Part shown: positions 6,590-13,637 of the stretch, piece by piece
How positions within the stretch are numbered: position 1 is the first letter of the stretch
Layout: the number at the start of each line of letters is the position of its first letter
DNA from: Cellulomonas sp.
GTDB lineage: Bacteria; Actinomycetota; Actinomycetes; Actinomycetales; Cellulomonadaceae
Reading direction: 5' to 3'
Assembly (NCBI GenBank): GCA_027451305.1
Contig: DAIDJQ010000029.1
Location: 1-19,758 of the forward strand
Length of the DNA stretch: 19,758 nt
The notes under the pieces: model-generated
What the model saw: only the letters and a program-made list of their open reading frames with translations
Database searches by the model: none
What the model was told of the DNA's origin: nothing
Translations under genes and position numbers: made by a program

Positions 6590-8116
6590 TCAGGCCGGTA
6601 CCACGGGGCCGACCTCCGACGGCCGGTACGTCGACTCGTCGAGACCGGACATGGTCGGGTCGTAGTCGAGGTCGCCGATCGCGTACATCGAGGTCATCCA
6701 GTGGTAGAAGTTGTCGCCGCGCGCGCGCAGCCGCCCGTACAGCTCCCGGGTGAGGCGCCCACGCACCTCGAGGAGCGCCGGGTCGTCGTGCCGGTTGTGC
6801 AGCTCGGACGGATCGGTGACCAGGTCGTACAGCTCGTTGACGGACTCCGGGTTGCAGACGAGCTTGTACCGCCGGTCACGCAGCATGCGCTGGGCCACGG
6901 GGAAGTGGTGGCCGTGGAACTCCGCGAGCACGTACGGGTCCCAGTCCACCTGGTCCCCGCGGACGAGCGGCAGCAGCGACCTGGAGTCCATCGCGGGTGA
7001 CGGGTCGAGGCCCGCCAGGTCCAGGAAGGTCGCCGTGCAGTCCAGCAGCGTCACGAAGTCGTCGCTGACCTGCCCCGCGGGCGCGCCCGGGACCACCACG
7101 ATCCCACCGGTCCGGTAGATGTCCTCGTACATCGCCGGGCCCTTGTCGTGCAGGCGGTGCGCGCCGGTGAACTCGCCGTGGTCAGAGCTGAACACCAGCG
7201 CTGTGGAGGCGGACAGGCCCAGCTCGTCCAACGCGGCGGTGATCCGGCCCATCTCGGCGTCGATCATCGTCACGTAGCCCCAGTAGACGGCGATCAGCTT
7301 GCGCGACTGCTCCTCGGTCAGGGTGTCGAACGCCCAGTGCTGGGAGTAGTTGCGCTGCACCGGCGGCTTGTCGGCGAACGTCTCGGCCACCGACTCCGGG
7401 AGCGTCACCTCGTCCGGGTCGTACAGGTCGAAGTACTCGTCCGGGATCACGTAGGGCAGGTGCGGGCCGAAGTAGCTGACCTCGAGGAAGAAGGGCCGCT
7501 CCCCGGTCCGGAACTCCTCGGCGTACCGGCGCAGGTGCTCGATCGCCTTCGTGGTGAGGTAGTGCTCGAACGTCGCCTCGACCGGCTGGTGCAGGCGCGC
7601 GGCGAGCAGGTTGCCGGGACCGCCGTTGGGGAACGTGCCACGGATCCGGTCCGAGATCTCGTACGGCGGCAGGTGGTTGTCCTCGAGGTAGGCGAGGTAG
7701 TCAGGGTGCTCGACGGTGTTGTGCCACCCGGCGTAGTCCGGCCCGTCGAACCCGAACGAGCCCGCGGTGCGCTGCACGCCCGCGTGCCACTTGCCGATCA
7801 GGCCGACGTTGTAGCCCGCCTCCCGCAGCGCGAGCGGGAACGCCCACTGGTCGTCGGGCAGGTCCTCGACGTACCCGACGTTGCGCTCCTGGTTGGCCAG
7901 GAGCTTGTGCCGGAACGGCGCCCAGCCGGTGACCAGCGACGCCCGTGCGGGGGTGCAGATCGCGGTGGGGGTGTACCAGCGGTCGAATCGTGTGCCGCGG
8001 GCGGCCAGACCGTCCAGGGTGGGGGTGCGGCACGTCGGGTTGCCGTAGCAGCCGAGGGTGTCGACCCGGTGCTGGTCGGTCATCAGCATGACGATGTTGG
8101 TGCGGTTGTCCGGCAT
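6590..8116 (-). CDS. Cys-type sulfatase (alkaline phosphatase superfamily), cytoplasmic
   Basis: A 508-aa sulfatase hydrolysing a sulfate ester. The maturation motif is CTPAR (54-58), so C54 is the formylglycine precursor. Metal and sulfate ligands can be placed at D14-Q15 (MTDQHR), GKWHAG (K109, H111), GPHLPY (H219), SDHGEFTGAH (D312, H313) and HDKGP (K325). The N-terminus, MPDNRTNIVMLMTDQ, goes straight into the first beta strand, so there is no signal peptide and the enzyme should act in the cytosol on an imported small substrate. The ATG at 8116 is preceded by GAGAGGAAG with 9-nt spacing; the frame stays open further upstream only as a shadow of the permease gene. It sits between a sugar-porter permease and the anSME that would activate it. 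The DQ rather than DD at the first metal site and the HDKGPAMYEDIYRT stretch resemble choline-sulfatase/N-sulfatase-like and phosphonate-monoester-hydrolase-like branches. The exact substrate is unknown. Confidence 0.93.
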   Translation of the reverse strand: MPDNRTNIVMLMTDQHRVDTLGCYGNPTCRTPTLDGLAARGTRFDRWYTPTAICTPARASLVTGWAPFRHKLLANQERNVGYVEDLPDDQWAFPLALREAGYNVGLIGKWHAGVQRTAGSFGFDGPDYAGWHNTVEHPDYLAYLEDNHLPPYEISDRIRGTFPNGGPGNLLAARLHQPVEATFEHYLTTKAIEHLRRYAEEFRTGERPFFLEVSYFGPHLPYVIPDEYFDLYDPDEVTLPESVAETFADKPPVQRNYSQHWAFDTLTEEQSRKLIAVYWGYVTMIDAEMGRITAALDELGLSASTALVFSSDHGEFTGAHRLHDKGPAMYEDIYRTGGIVVVPGAPAGQVSDDFVTLLDCTATFLDLAGLDPSPAMDSRSLLPLVRGDQVDWDPYVLAEFHGHHFPVAQRMLRDRRYKLVCNPESVNELYDLVTDPSELHNRHDDPALLEVRGRLTRELYGRLRARGDNFYHWMTSMYAIGDLDYDPTMSGLDESTYRPSEVGPVVPA

Positions 8117-8139
8117 CGGACGGTGCTTCCTCTCAGGTT

Positions 8140-8158
8140 CCCCGGCCTGCGGCCGGGG
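8140..8158 (-). promoter_or_regulatory. Perfect 8-bp GC hairpin between permease and sulfatase genes
   Basis: CCCCGGCC (8140-8147), loop TGC (8148-8150) and GGCCGGGG (8151-8158) form a perfect 8-bp stem. In the minus-strand transcript it lies 29 nt after the permease stop and immediately before the sulfatase Shine-Dalgarno (GAGAGGAAG). There is no U-tract, so it may be a leaky terminator or an mRNA stability element rather than a full stop. Confidence 0.55.
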
Positions 8159-8187
8159 GCTCGGATCGTGCGACCGGGTGGCCAGGC

Positions 8188-9705
8188 TCAGGCGGCCTCG
8201 AGACGGCCGGCCAGGGCGTCCATCTCCTCGAGCTCGCGGCCCTTGGTCTCCGGGACCATCCGCAGCACGAAGACGATGCTGGCGACGGCGAAGAAGGCGT
8301 AGATGGCGTACGTGGTGCCGATCGACCAGGCGGCCAGCACCGGGAAGGTGAGCGTGACCGCGTAGTTGGCGGTCCACTCCGCGCCGCCGGCGACCGAGGT
8401 CGCGGCGCCGCGCATCCGGTTGGGGAACATCTCGCCGACGAGGACCCACATCAGCGGGCCCCAGGTGCCGGCGTAGGCGAAGACGTACGAGCACATCGCG
8501 ATCAGCGCGAGCAGCGCCAGGCCCTTGGAGTGCGTCAGGTCGGGGTTGCCGTTCGCCGCCTTGGGCGCGGTGAGCATCAGCGTCGCGGTCAGCACCAGCG
8601 ACACCGACATGAGGATCGAGCCGGCGAGGAGCAGCGGCTTGCGGCCGAGCCGGTCGACGAGGGCGATCCCGACGAGGATCGCGACCACCTTGACGCCGGT
8701 GATGATGAGCGTCTGCTGCAGCGCCTGCTGCTCGCCGAACCCGAGCGTCGCCCAGATGGTGGTGGCGTAGTAGAACACCGCGTTGATGCCCACCAGCTGC
8801 TGGAGGGCCGCGAGCCCGATGCCGACCCAGACGATCGTCTGGAGGTTGTTGCGGCGTCCGTTGAGCACGTCGGCGAAGCGGTGCCGCCGCACGTCGTGCA
8901 GCGAGGCGCTGATGGCGGCCACCCGCTCCTGCGCCTGCGTGGCGCCGAGGGTGCGGGTCAGCACCGCGCGCGCCTCGTCGACCCGGCCGCGGGCCATCAG
9001 GTAGCGCGGCGACTCGGGGATGAACAGGGCCGAGCCCAGGTACAGCAGCCCACCGGCAGCCACCGAGACGAACGCCCACTGCCACACCTCGAGGTGCACC
9101 CCGGCGAACGTGAGGACCCCCGTCGACTGCGGGGCCTTGCCGGTGGGCTTGCCTGCGACCGCGAGCATCCGGTCGCCGAGCAGGCCGCAGACGAAGAGAC
9201 CGACGATGAGGAACGCCTGTCGCAGCGACACGAGGCGGCCGCGCAGGTCTGCGGGGGCGATCTCGGACACGTAGGCGGGGGCGATCGTCATCGACGCGCC
9301 CATCGCCAGGCCGGACCACAGCCGCCAGAACAGGAAGAGCCCCATGCTCGAGCCGATGAACACGGTGCCGATCGACGCGACGAAGAACAGCACGGCCGCG
9401 ACCTGCATGATCACCCGGCGCCCCACGCGATCCGACAGCCTGCCGGCCAGGAACGCGCCGAGGACGGCGCTGAGCACGCCGAACGAGATCGCGAAGCCCA
9501 TCGCGCCGTTGCCCGCACCGGTGTGGTAGGCCAACGCCTTCTTCACCACGTTGAGGGACATCGCGTCCCAGCCGAACATCAGGCCGGAGATGGAGGCGAC
9601 GGCAGCCGCGCCGATCGCGCGCCGTCGGGCGGCTCGGATCGTGGGGTCGGTCGTCGCGGGTGCGGAGGACGGCCTCGTCAGCGTCGACGAGTCGGAGGGT
9701 TCCAT
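8188..9705 (-). CDS. MFS sugar porter (XylE/AraE-like) permease
   Basis: A 505-aa proton-coupled sugar transporter of the MFS SP family with about 12 membrane segments. Visible signatures are FGWD in TM1 (D47, equivalent to XylE D27), GRLSDRVGRR (88-97), R128 in TM4, PESPRYL (230-236), QQLVGINAVFYY (302-313, the sugar-contact helix), DRLGRKP (351-357), VGEMFPNRMRG (423-433) and PETKGRELEEM (485-495). The conserved D47/R128 pair supports proton symport. The chosen ATG at 9705 follows GAAAGG at a suitable distance; upstream in-frame sequence is low-complexity Ser/Pro/Arg and overlaps the ROK gene. It is the second gene of the row: 34 bp after the ROK repressor and 71 bp before the sulfatase. 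The context suggests it imports the sulfatase's substrate, such as a sulfated monosaccharide, or the desulfated product's parent sugar. That substrate is inference. Confidence 0.93.
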   Translation of the reverse strand: MEPSDSSTLTRPSSAPATTDPTIRAARRRAIGAAAVASISGLMFGWDAMSLNVVKKALAYHTGAGNGAMGFAISFGVLSAVLGAFLAGRLSDRVGRRVIMQVAAVLFFVASIGTVFIGSSMGLFLFWRLWSGLAMGASMTIAPAYVSEIAPADLRGRLVSLRQAFLIVGLFVCGLLGDRMLAVAGKPTGKAPQSTGVLTFAGVHLEVWQWAFVSVAAGGLLYLGSALFIPESPRYLMARGRVDEARAVLTRTLGATQAQERVAAISASLHDVRRHRFADVLNGRRNNLQTIVWVGIGLAALQQLVGINAVFYYATTIWATLGFGEQQALQQTLIITGVKVVAILVGIALVDRLGRKPLLLAGSILMSVSLVLTATLMLTAPKAANGNPDLTHSKGLALLALIAMCSYVFAYAGTWGPLMWVLVGEMFPNRMRGAATSVAGGAEWTANYAVTLTFPVLAAWSIGTTYAIYAFFAVASIVFVLRMVPETKGRELEEMDALAGRLEAA

Positions 9706-9739
9706 GCGGATGCCTTTCGGGACGGTGCCTGGGGGTGCG

Positions 9740-10927
9740 TCACGTCGTCGGGACCTCAGGCAGGGCGTAGTCGGCCAGCAGAGCCGACTGGTGGATGACG
9801 ACGAGCGCGGCGCCACGGGCACCGTCCTCGTCGCCCAACGCGGCCGGCCGGACGGGGGCCGGTGCGAACAGGTCGCCGAGCAGCGCCGCGTAGGTGTGGG
9901 CGGCCTGCGCGACGAGGCGGGGGGCGGCGGCCGTCAGTGGCCCGCCGATCACGATCTCCGTGGGGTTGAGCAGCACGGCGGCCTGCGCCAGCGCCCGTCC
10001 GACGGCCGAGCCGGCGCGGTCCACCACGGCGTCGAGCGGTCCCGGCCCCGCGGCCAGGCGGGCGGCCAGGTCGTCCAGGTCCGTGACGGCCACCCCGGCT
10101 CGACGTGCCTCTGCGAGCACGGCCGGCACGGAGGCGATCGTCTCGAGGCAGCCGACCCGGCCGCACCGGCAGACGCGGCCGTCCGGGTCGACCGTCAGGT
10201 GGCCGATCTCGGCGGCCAGGCCCTGCGCGCCACGCAGCAGGCGGCCGGCCGTCACCGCTGCGCCGCCCACCCCGTCGGAGCAGCGCACGTACAGGATGTC
10301 GTCGACCTGGCGGTCGCGCTGCGTCGCGGCCTCGGCCAGGCCGGCGTAGCGGGTGTTGTTGTCCAGGAGCAGCGGCACGTGCAGCACCGCGGCGAGCCGG
10401 TCCCGCACCACGCGTGCCCGGTCCGACTGACCGGCAGGTCCGCCGTCGGGAGCGGTGACCGGGGTCCCCAGCGGTCCCGGGACGCCGATGCCCGCACCGC
10501 GCAGCGGCCGCAGCCGGCGCTCGTCCAGGCCGAGGGACCCGATCAGGCCCACAGCGAGCTCGGCCCGCTGCGCCCACGTCGCGTCCCGCCCGTAGACGGC
10601 GACCGCCGAGCACACCGTGTCCTCCACGGCGTTGAGGGCGGTGACCCAGACGCGGGCGTGGCCGAAGTCGACGCCGATCGCGTACACCGCGGTGGGGTCC
10701 AGGCCCACCAGACCGGTGGGCCGTCCGCGCCCCGCCTGCGGGGTCGAGGCCGCCTGCACCACGACACCCCGGGCGCTGAGCTCGGTGACGATCGTCGAGA
10801 TGGTGCTGCGGCCCAGCTGCAGGGCGACGGACAGCTCGGCACGGCTCATCGGGCCGCGTCGCGCCAGCACGCCGAGCAGCCGCTCCTCGTGGAGCCGCTC
10901 AACGGAGCCGGCAGACCTCGTCGTCAC
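9740..10927 (-). CDS. ROK-family (NagC/XylR-type) transcriptional repressor
   Basis: A 395-aa sugar-responsive DNA-binding regulator. Residues about 12-56 form a winged helix-turn-helix (MSRAELSVALQLGRSTIST is the HTH). The ROK sugar-kinase fold follows, with VDFGH (86-90), GIGVPGPL (146-153), DGVGG (218-222) and the GHL...CRCGRVGCLE zinc motif (H243, C253, C255, C260). The kinase active-site ENDxN equivalent reads LDNNTR (188-193). The catalytic Asp is therefore replaced by N191, consistent with a binding-only repressor. Translation starts at a GTG (10925-10927) with no Shine-Dalgarno; a TACTGT hexamer 7 nt upstream suggests a leaderless transcript. An AT-rich dyad 41-58 bp upstream is a likely autoregulatory operator. 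It heads the permease-sulfatase-anSME-ClC row and is the obvious local regulator. Confidence 0.94.
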   Translation of the reverse strand: MTTRSAGSVERLHEERLLGVLARRGPMSRAELSVALQLGRSTISTIVTELSARGVVVQAASTPQAGRGRPTGLVGLDPTAVYAIGVDFGHARVWVTALNAVEDTVCSAVAVYGRDATWAQRAELAVGLIGSLGLDERRLRPLRGAGIGVPGPLGTPVTAPDGGPAGQSDRARVVRDRLAAVLHVPLLLDNNTRYAGLAEAATQRDRQVDDILYVRCSDGVGGAAVTAGRLLRGAQGLAAEIGHLTVDPDGRVCRCGRVGCLETIASVPAVLAEARRAGVAVTDLDDLAARLAAGPGPLDAVVDRAGSAVGRALAQAAVLLNPTEIVIGGPLTAAAPRLVAQAAHTYAALLGDLFAPAPVRPAALGDEDGARGAALVVIHQSALLADYALPEVPTT

Positions 10928-10934
10928 AGCGGAG

Positions 10935-10940
10935 ACAGTA
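10935..10940 (-). promoter_or_regulatory. Candidate -10 element for a leaderless ROK transcript
   Basis: On the minus strand TACTGT fits the actinobacterial TANNNT consensus and ends exactly 7 nt before the GTG start of the ROK gene. This is the spacing expected when transcription begins at the start codon. It fits the absence of any Shine-Dalgarno. No good -35 is visible; a run of seven A (minus strand, 10950-10956) lies upstream. Confidence 0.4.
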
Positions 10941-10967
10941 GGGGCGTCGTTTTTTTCCGTGTCGGTT

Positions 10968-10985
10968 CGACAATTATCAATTTCG
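10968..10985. promoter_or_regulatory. AT-rich dyad, probable ROK operator
   Basis: CGACAATTATCAATTTCG is an imperfect inverted repeat of the form CGA-n-AATT-n3-AATT-n-TCG, centred between 10976 and 10977. It is strikingly AT-rich in a roughly 72% GC background and lies 41 to 58 bp upstream of the ROK start. NagC/Mlc-type ROK repressors bind AT-rich dyads with TT/AA-rich arms, so this is a good autoregulatory operator candidate for the whole row. A GATAAT hexamer on the minus strand (inside the dyad) could also be an alternative -10. Confidence 0.55.
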
Positions 10986-11042
10986 GGCAGCTCACGACGG
11001 CAGCTTCGTTGCCCCCCGCGCGGGCGCCGCGAGGCCCCGCGG

Positions 11043-11891
11043 TCAGCGCACGGGCGCCGGCACCGGGTCCGCGGTGGGGAGCGGCTGGTCGGGGCACGAC
11101 GACAGGACCGCGGACATCGCCGCGCCCTCGGCGGGGGTGACCCACAGCCCGTAGTCGAGCTTGACGGCCACCTGCCGGGCGACGTAGGTGCACCGGTACG
11201 CGGTGCTCGGCGGCAGCCAGGTGGCGGCGTCGCCGTCGCCCTTCTGGTCGTTGGCCGGGCCCGAGACGGCGAGCAGCTCCAGCGGGTCGTTGCCGAACCG
11301 CTGCAGGGTCGCGGTGTCCCATCCCTGCGCGCCGGTCTGCCAGGCGTCGGAGAGCGCGACCACGTGGTCGATCTGCACCGCCTCGGACGTGGTGACGCCG
11401 CGGGTGAACGCGATCGTGGTGCCGGTGTACGGGTCGTGCAGCGTGCCCGTCTGCACCACGCAGCCGGCCGTGCCGGGCCTGATCGTCACGTCGACCAGGT
11501 CGCGGCGCAGCACGTCGTTGCGCGCGTCGCAGCCGTTGTGGTCGACGTCGACCGTGCGGTAGCCGAACAGGGTGCGGTCGTAGCCGGTCTTCGGTGCGCG
11601 GCCCTTGACGGGCAGGCGGGCGACGGCGGCCAGGGCGGTGCCGGCCGCGGGCGGCGCGGTGGCCGACGAGGTGGACGGCCCCGTCGAGCCGGAGGACGGC
11701 GAGGTCGTGCCCGGGGCGGCCGTGGGAGCCGCCGGGCCCGTCGCCTGCTGCGCGGTCGTGGCCCGGGTGGTCCCGGTCGTCGTCGCAGCGCCGCTGCCGT
11801 GGGCGGCGATCGCCCCGGCGACCACGAGCACCACCAGCAGCCCCAGCAACCCGCCGCCGCGAGACCTGCGGACCCCGGCGCGTCGACTCAC
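11043..11891 (-). CDS. HNH endonuclease family protein, secreted or membrane-anchored (DUF1524-like)
   Basis: A 282-aa probable extracellular nuclease. The N-terminus has arginines followed by a hydrophobic stretch (about residues 15-29), then a long Thr/Ser/Ala/Pro-rich linker (about 34-85), typical of exported actinobacterial proteins. The catalytic half contains DVDHNGCDARNDVL (115-128), IDHVVALSDAW (174-184, H176 as the HNH general-base histidine), GNDPLELL (200-207) and NDQKGDGDAATWLPP (214-228). These match the DUF1524/HNH family of secreted nucleases. Cysteines at 121, 144, 234 and 266 may form disulfides. The GTG at 11891 is chosen as the last start before the hydrophobic stretch, although AGAGG lies directly against it with no spacing, so initiation is uncertain. 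A six-codon ORF (ATG at 11908, MPTIRG) ends in a GTGA overlap with this start. The gene is divergent from the DHA2 transporter and 115 bp upstream of the ROK gene. Confidence 0.85.
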   Translation of the reverse strand: MSRRAGVRRSRGGGLLGLLVVLVVAGAIAAHGSGAATTTGTTRATTAQQATGPAAPTAAPGTTSPSSGSTGPSTSSATAPPAAGTALAAVARLPVKGRAPKTGYDRTLFGYRTVDVDHNGCDARNDVLRRDLVDVTIRPGTAGCVVQTGTLHDPYTGTTIAFTRGVTTSEAVQIDHVVALSDAWQTGAQGWDTATLQRFGNDPLELLAVSGPANDQKGDGDAATWLPPSTAYRCTYVARQVAVKLDYGLWVTPAEGAAMSAVLSSCPDQPLPTADPVPAPVR

Positions 11892-11956
11892 CCTCTGATC
11901 GTCGGCATCCCGGGGTGCCGGACTGAGCGGCGCGCGGGCCCGATCCCGTACGCCGG

Positions 11957-11998
11957 CCCGGAGCCCGGAGCCCGGAGCCCGGAGCCCGGAGCCCGGGG
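11957..11998. repeat. 7-bp tandem repeat (CCCGGAG) x5 plus one variant
   Basis: Five perfect head-to-tail copies of CCCGGAG run from 11957 to 11991, followed by one variant copy CCCGGGG (11992-11998). The array lies in the 218-bp spacer between the divergent HNH and DHA2 transporter genes, where promoters for both would sit. A 13-bp palindrome, CGGCACGGTGCCG (12010-12022), follows immediately. Copy-number change by slippage would alter promoter spacing. Confidence 0.85.
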
Positions 11999-12097
11999 CG
12001 CAGCGGCAGCGGCACGGTGCCGGCCGGAATGCCGGGCGGCCCCGCGGGGTTGGCAACGTTCGCCGCCGTCGTGCGCCCACGGACGGCGCCGGACCAC

Positions 12098-12102
12098 GGA
12101 GG
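12098..12102 (+). promoter_or_regulatory. Shine-Dalgarno pointing to a CTG start
   Basis: GGAGG ends 7 nt before CTG at 12110-12112, an ideal spacing. No ATG, GTG or TTG lies at a suitable distance in the transporter frame. The nearest in-frame GTG (12071) and the upstream ATG/GTG codons have no convincing ribosome-binding site. Confidence 0.6.
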
Positions 12103-12109
12103 CGACCCC

Positions 12110-13594
12110 CTGAGCACCCCGCAGCCCCAGCCCACCGCGACCACCGCGACCGCCACGGCCGCACCGACGCGCGCCTCGGTCGGCTTCCGCTCCGAACGCG
12201 GACCGATCCTGGTCGCGATCATGGTGACCACCGGCCTGGTGGCGATCGACTCGACGATCCTGGCCACGGCCGTGCCGACCATCGTCAAGGACCTCGGCGG
12301 GTTCGCCTCGTTCCCGTGGCTGTTCTCGGTGTACCTGCTGACGCAGGCCGTCGCGGTGCCGATCTACTCCAAGCTCGCGGACACGGTGGGCCGCAAGCCG
12401 ATCGTGCTGATCGGCGTGGGGCTGTTCCTGCTCGGCTCGGTGCTGAGCGGGTTCGCGTGGTCCATGGCGACGCTGATCGCGTTCCGCGCGATCCAGGGGC
12501 TCGGCGCCGGTGCTGTGCAGCCGATGGCGATCACCATCGCCGGCGACATCTACACCGTGGCGGAACGGGCCAAGGCGCAGGGCTACATCGCCTCGGTGTG
12601 GGGCATCTCGTCCGTCGTCGGGCCCACTCTCGGCGGCGTGTTCAGCGAGTACGTCACGTGGCGCTGGATCTTCTTCGTCAACGTGCCGCTGTGCCTGGCC
12701 GCGGGGTGGCTGCTGGTGCGGCACCTGCACGAGCGGATCGAGCGGCGTCGGCACCGGATCGACTGGACCGGGGGCGGCCTGCTGACCGTGGCGCTGTCGC
12801 TGCTGATCCTCGGCCTGCTGGAGGGCGGCAACGCCTGGGCGTGGAACGCGCCGCAGAGCATCGGCGCGTTCGTCGCCGGTGGGCTGGCGCTGGTCGCGTT
12901 CGTCCTGGTGGAGCGGCGGGCCGCCGAGCCCGTGCTCCCGCTGTGGGTGCTGTCGCGACGGCTGCTGGGCACCACCGCGCTGATCGCGGTGGGGGTCGGC
13001 GTGGTGATGATCGGGCTCACGTCGTACATCCCCAGCTACCTCGAGGCGCTGCTCAGGGTGTCCCCGCTGACCTCGGGCCTCACGCTCGCCACGCTGACGA
13101 TCGGCTGGCCGATCGCCGCCTCGCAGGCCGGACGGCTGTACCTGCGGTTCGGGTTCCGCGCCACCGTGCTGCTCGGCATGGCGGTGGTGGTGGTCGGGAC
13201 CGTGTCGATGGCGCTGACCGCCGGGCGGCCGTCCGTCCTGGTGGTGGGGGCGCTCTGCTTCGTCGTCGGCCTCGGACTCGGGCTGGTGGCCGCGCCGAGC
13301 CTGATCGCGGCGCAGTCCAGCGTGGGCTGGGGCGAGCGCGGCGTGGTGACCGGCGCCAACATGTTCGCCCGGACGATGGGCAGCTCGGTGGGGGTCGCGG
13401 TGCTCGGCGCCCTGGTCAACGGGATGATGCACGGCGCCGACGCGGCGGCCGACCCGCTGCGGTTCCGTGGTGCCGTCACGGCGGCGTTCGTCGGGGTGGC
13501 GGCGGTGGCCGTGGTCACAGCGGTCGCGGCGCTGGCGATGCCGCGGGACCGTGCCGTCGCGGGCGCCCGCCAGGGGGCACCGGCGACGGCCTGA
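12110..13594 (+). CDS. DHA2-family (EmrB/QacA) MFS multidrug efflux transporter, probable CTG start
   Basis: A 494-aa, roughly 14-segment proton-driven efflux pump of the DHA2 family. After a Thr/Ala/Pro-rich leader, TM1 carries AIDSTILATAVPTI (the DHA2 D1 motif, LDxTIVNVALP). Motif A is SKLADTVGRKP and motif C is SVVGPTLGGVFSEYVTWRWIFFVNVPL-like, which marks antiporters. The initiation codon appears to be CTG (LSTPQPQP...), because a GGAGG sits 7 nt before it and annotated relatives commonly begin MSTP or similar; the latter is recollection, not checked here. If a standard codon is required, the start would be GTG 12071 or an ATG/GTG near 12017-12029, adding an Ala/Pro/Gly-rich leader without known function. 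It is divergent from the HNH gene. Substrates cannot be predicted. Confidence 0.88.
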   Translation: MSTPQPQPTATTATATAAPTRASVGFRSERGPILVAIMVTTGLVAIDSTILATAVPTIVKDLGGFASFPWLFSVYLLTQAVAVPIYSKLADTVGRKPIVLIGVGLFLLGSVLSGFAWSMATLIAFRAIQGLGAGAVQPMAITIAGDIYTVAERAKAQGYIASVWGISSVVGPTLGGVFSEYVTWRWIFFVNVPLCLAAGWLLVRHLHERIERRRHRIDWTGGGLLTVALSLLILGLLEGGNAWAWNAPQSIGAFVAGGLALVAFVLVERRAAEPVLPLWVLSRRLLGTTALIAVGVGVVMIGLTSYIPSYLEALLRVSPLTSGLTLATLTIGWPIAASQAGRLYLRFGFRATVLLGMAVVVVGTVSMALTAGRPSVLVVGALCFVVGLGLGLVAAPSLIAAQSSVGWGERGVVTGANMFARTMGSSVGVAVLGALVNGMMHGADAAADPLRFRGAVTAAFVGVAAVAVVTAVAALAMPRDRAVAGARQGAPATA

Positions 13595-13610
13595 CCGCGG
13601 TGCAGCACTC

Positions 13611-13625
13611 GGCGGGCGGCCCGCC
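13611..13625 (+). terminator. Possible GC hairpin terminator after the DHA2 transporter
   Basis: GGCGGG (13611-13616), loop CGG and CCCGCC (13620-13625) form a perfect 6-bp stem 16 nt after the transporter stop codon. There is no T-tract, which is common for actinobacterial candidates but makes the call weak. Confidence 0.35.
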
Positions 13626-13637
13626 CTGCGCCTGCCG

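Noticed and set aside
5348..7000. 550-codon plus-strand frame opposite anSME and sulfatase
   Set aside because: Val/Gly/His/Arg-rich antisense shadow. It spans two unrelated minus-strand genes with full catalytic motifs.
8117..9319. N-terminal extension of the sulfatase frame to 909 codons
   Set aside because: The extra 401 codons are an out-of-frame shadow of the sugar-porter gene. The real ATG at 8116 has a good Shine-Dalgarno and starts the sulfatase fold.
9706..9822. Upstream start for the sugar porter (544-codon version)
   Set aside because: The extra 39 residues are Ser/Arg/Pro low-complexity, overlap the ROK gene and have no ribosome-binding site. ATG at 9705 follows GAAAGG.
10950..10956. 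Run of seven T on the plus strand as an intrinsic terminator
   Set aside because: No plus-strand gene ends nearby and no stem precedes it. It lies in the ROK promoter, where it reads as an A-tract on the coding strand.
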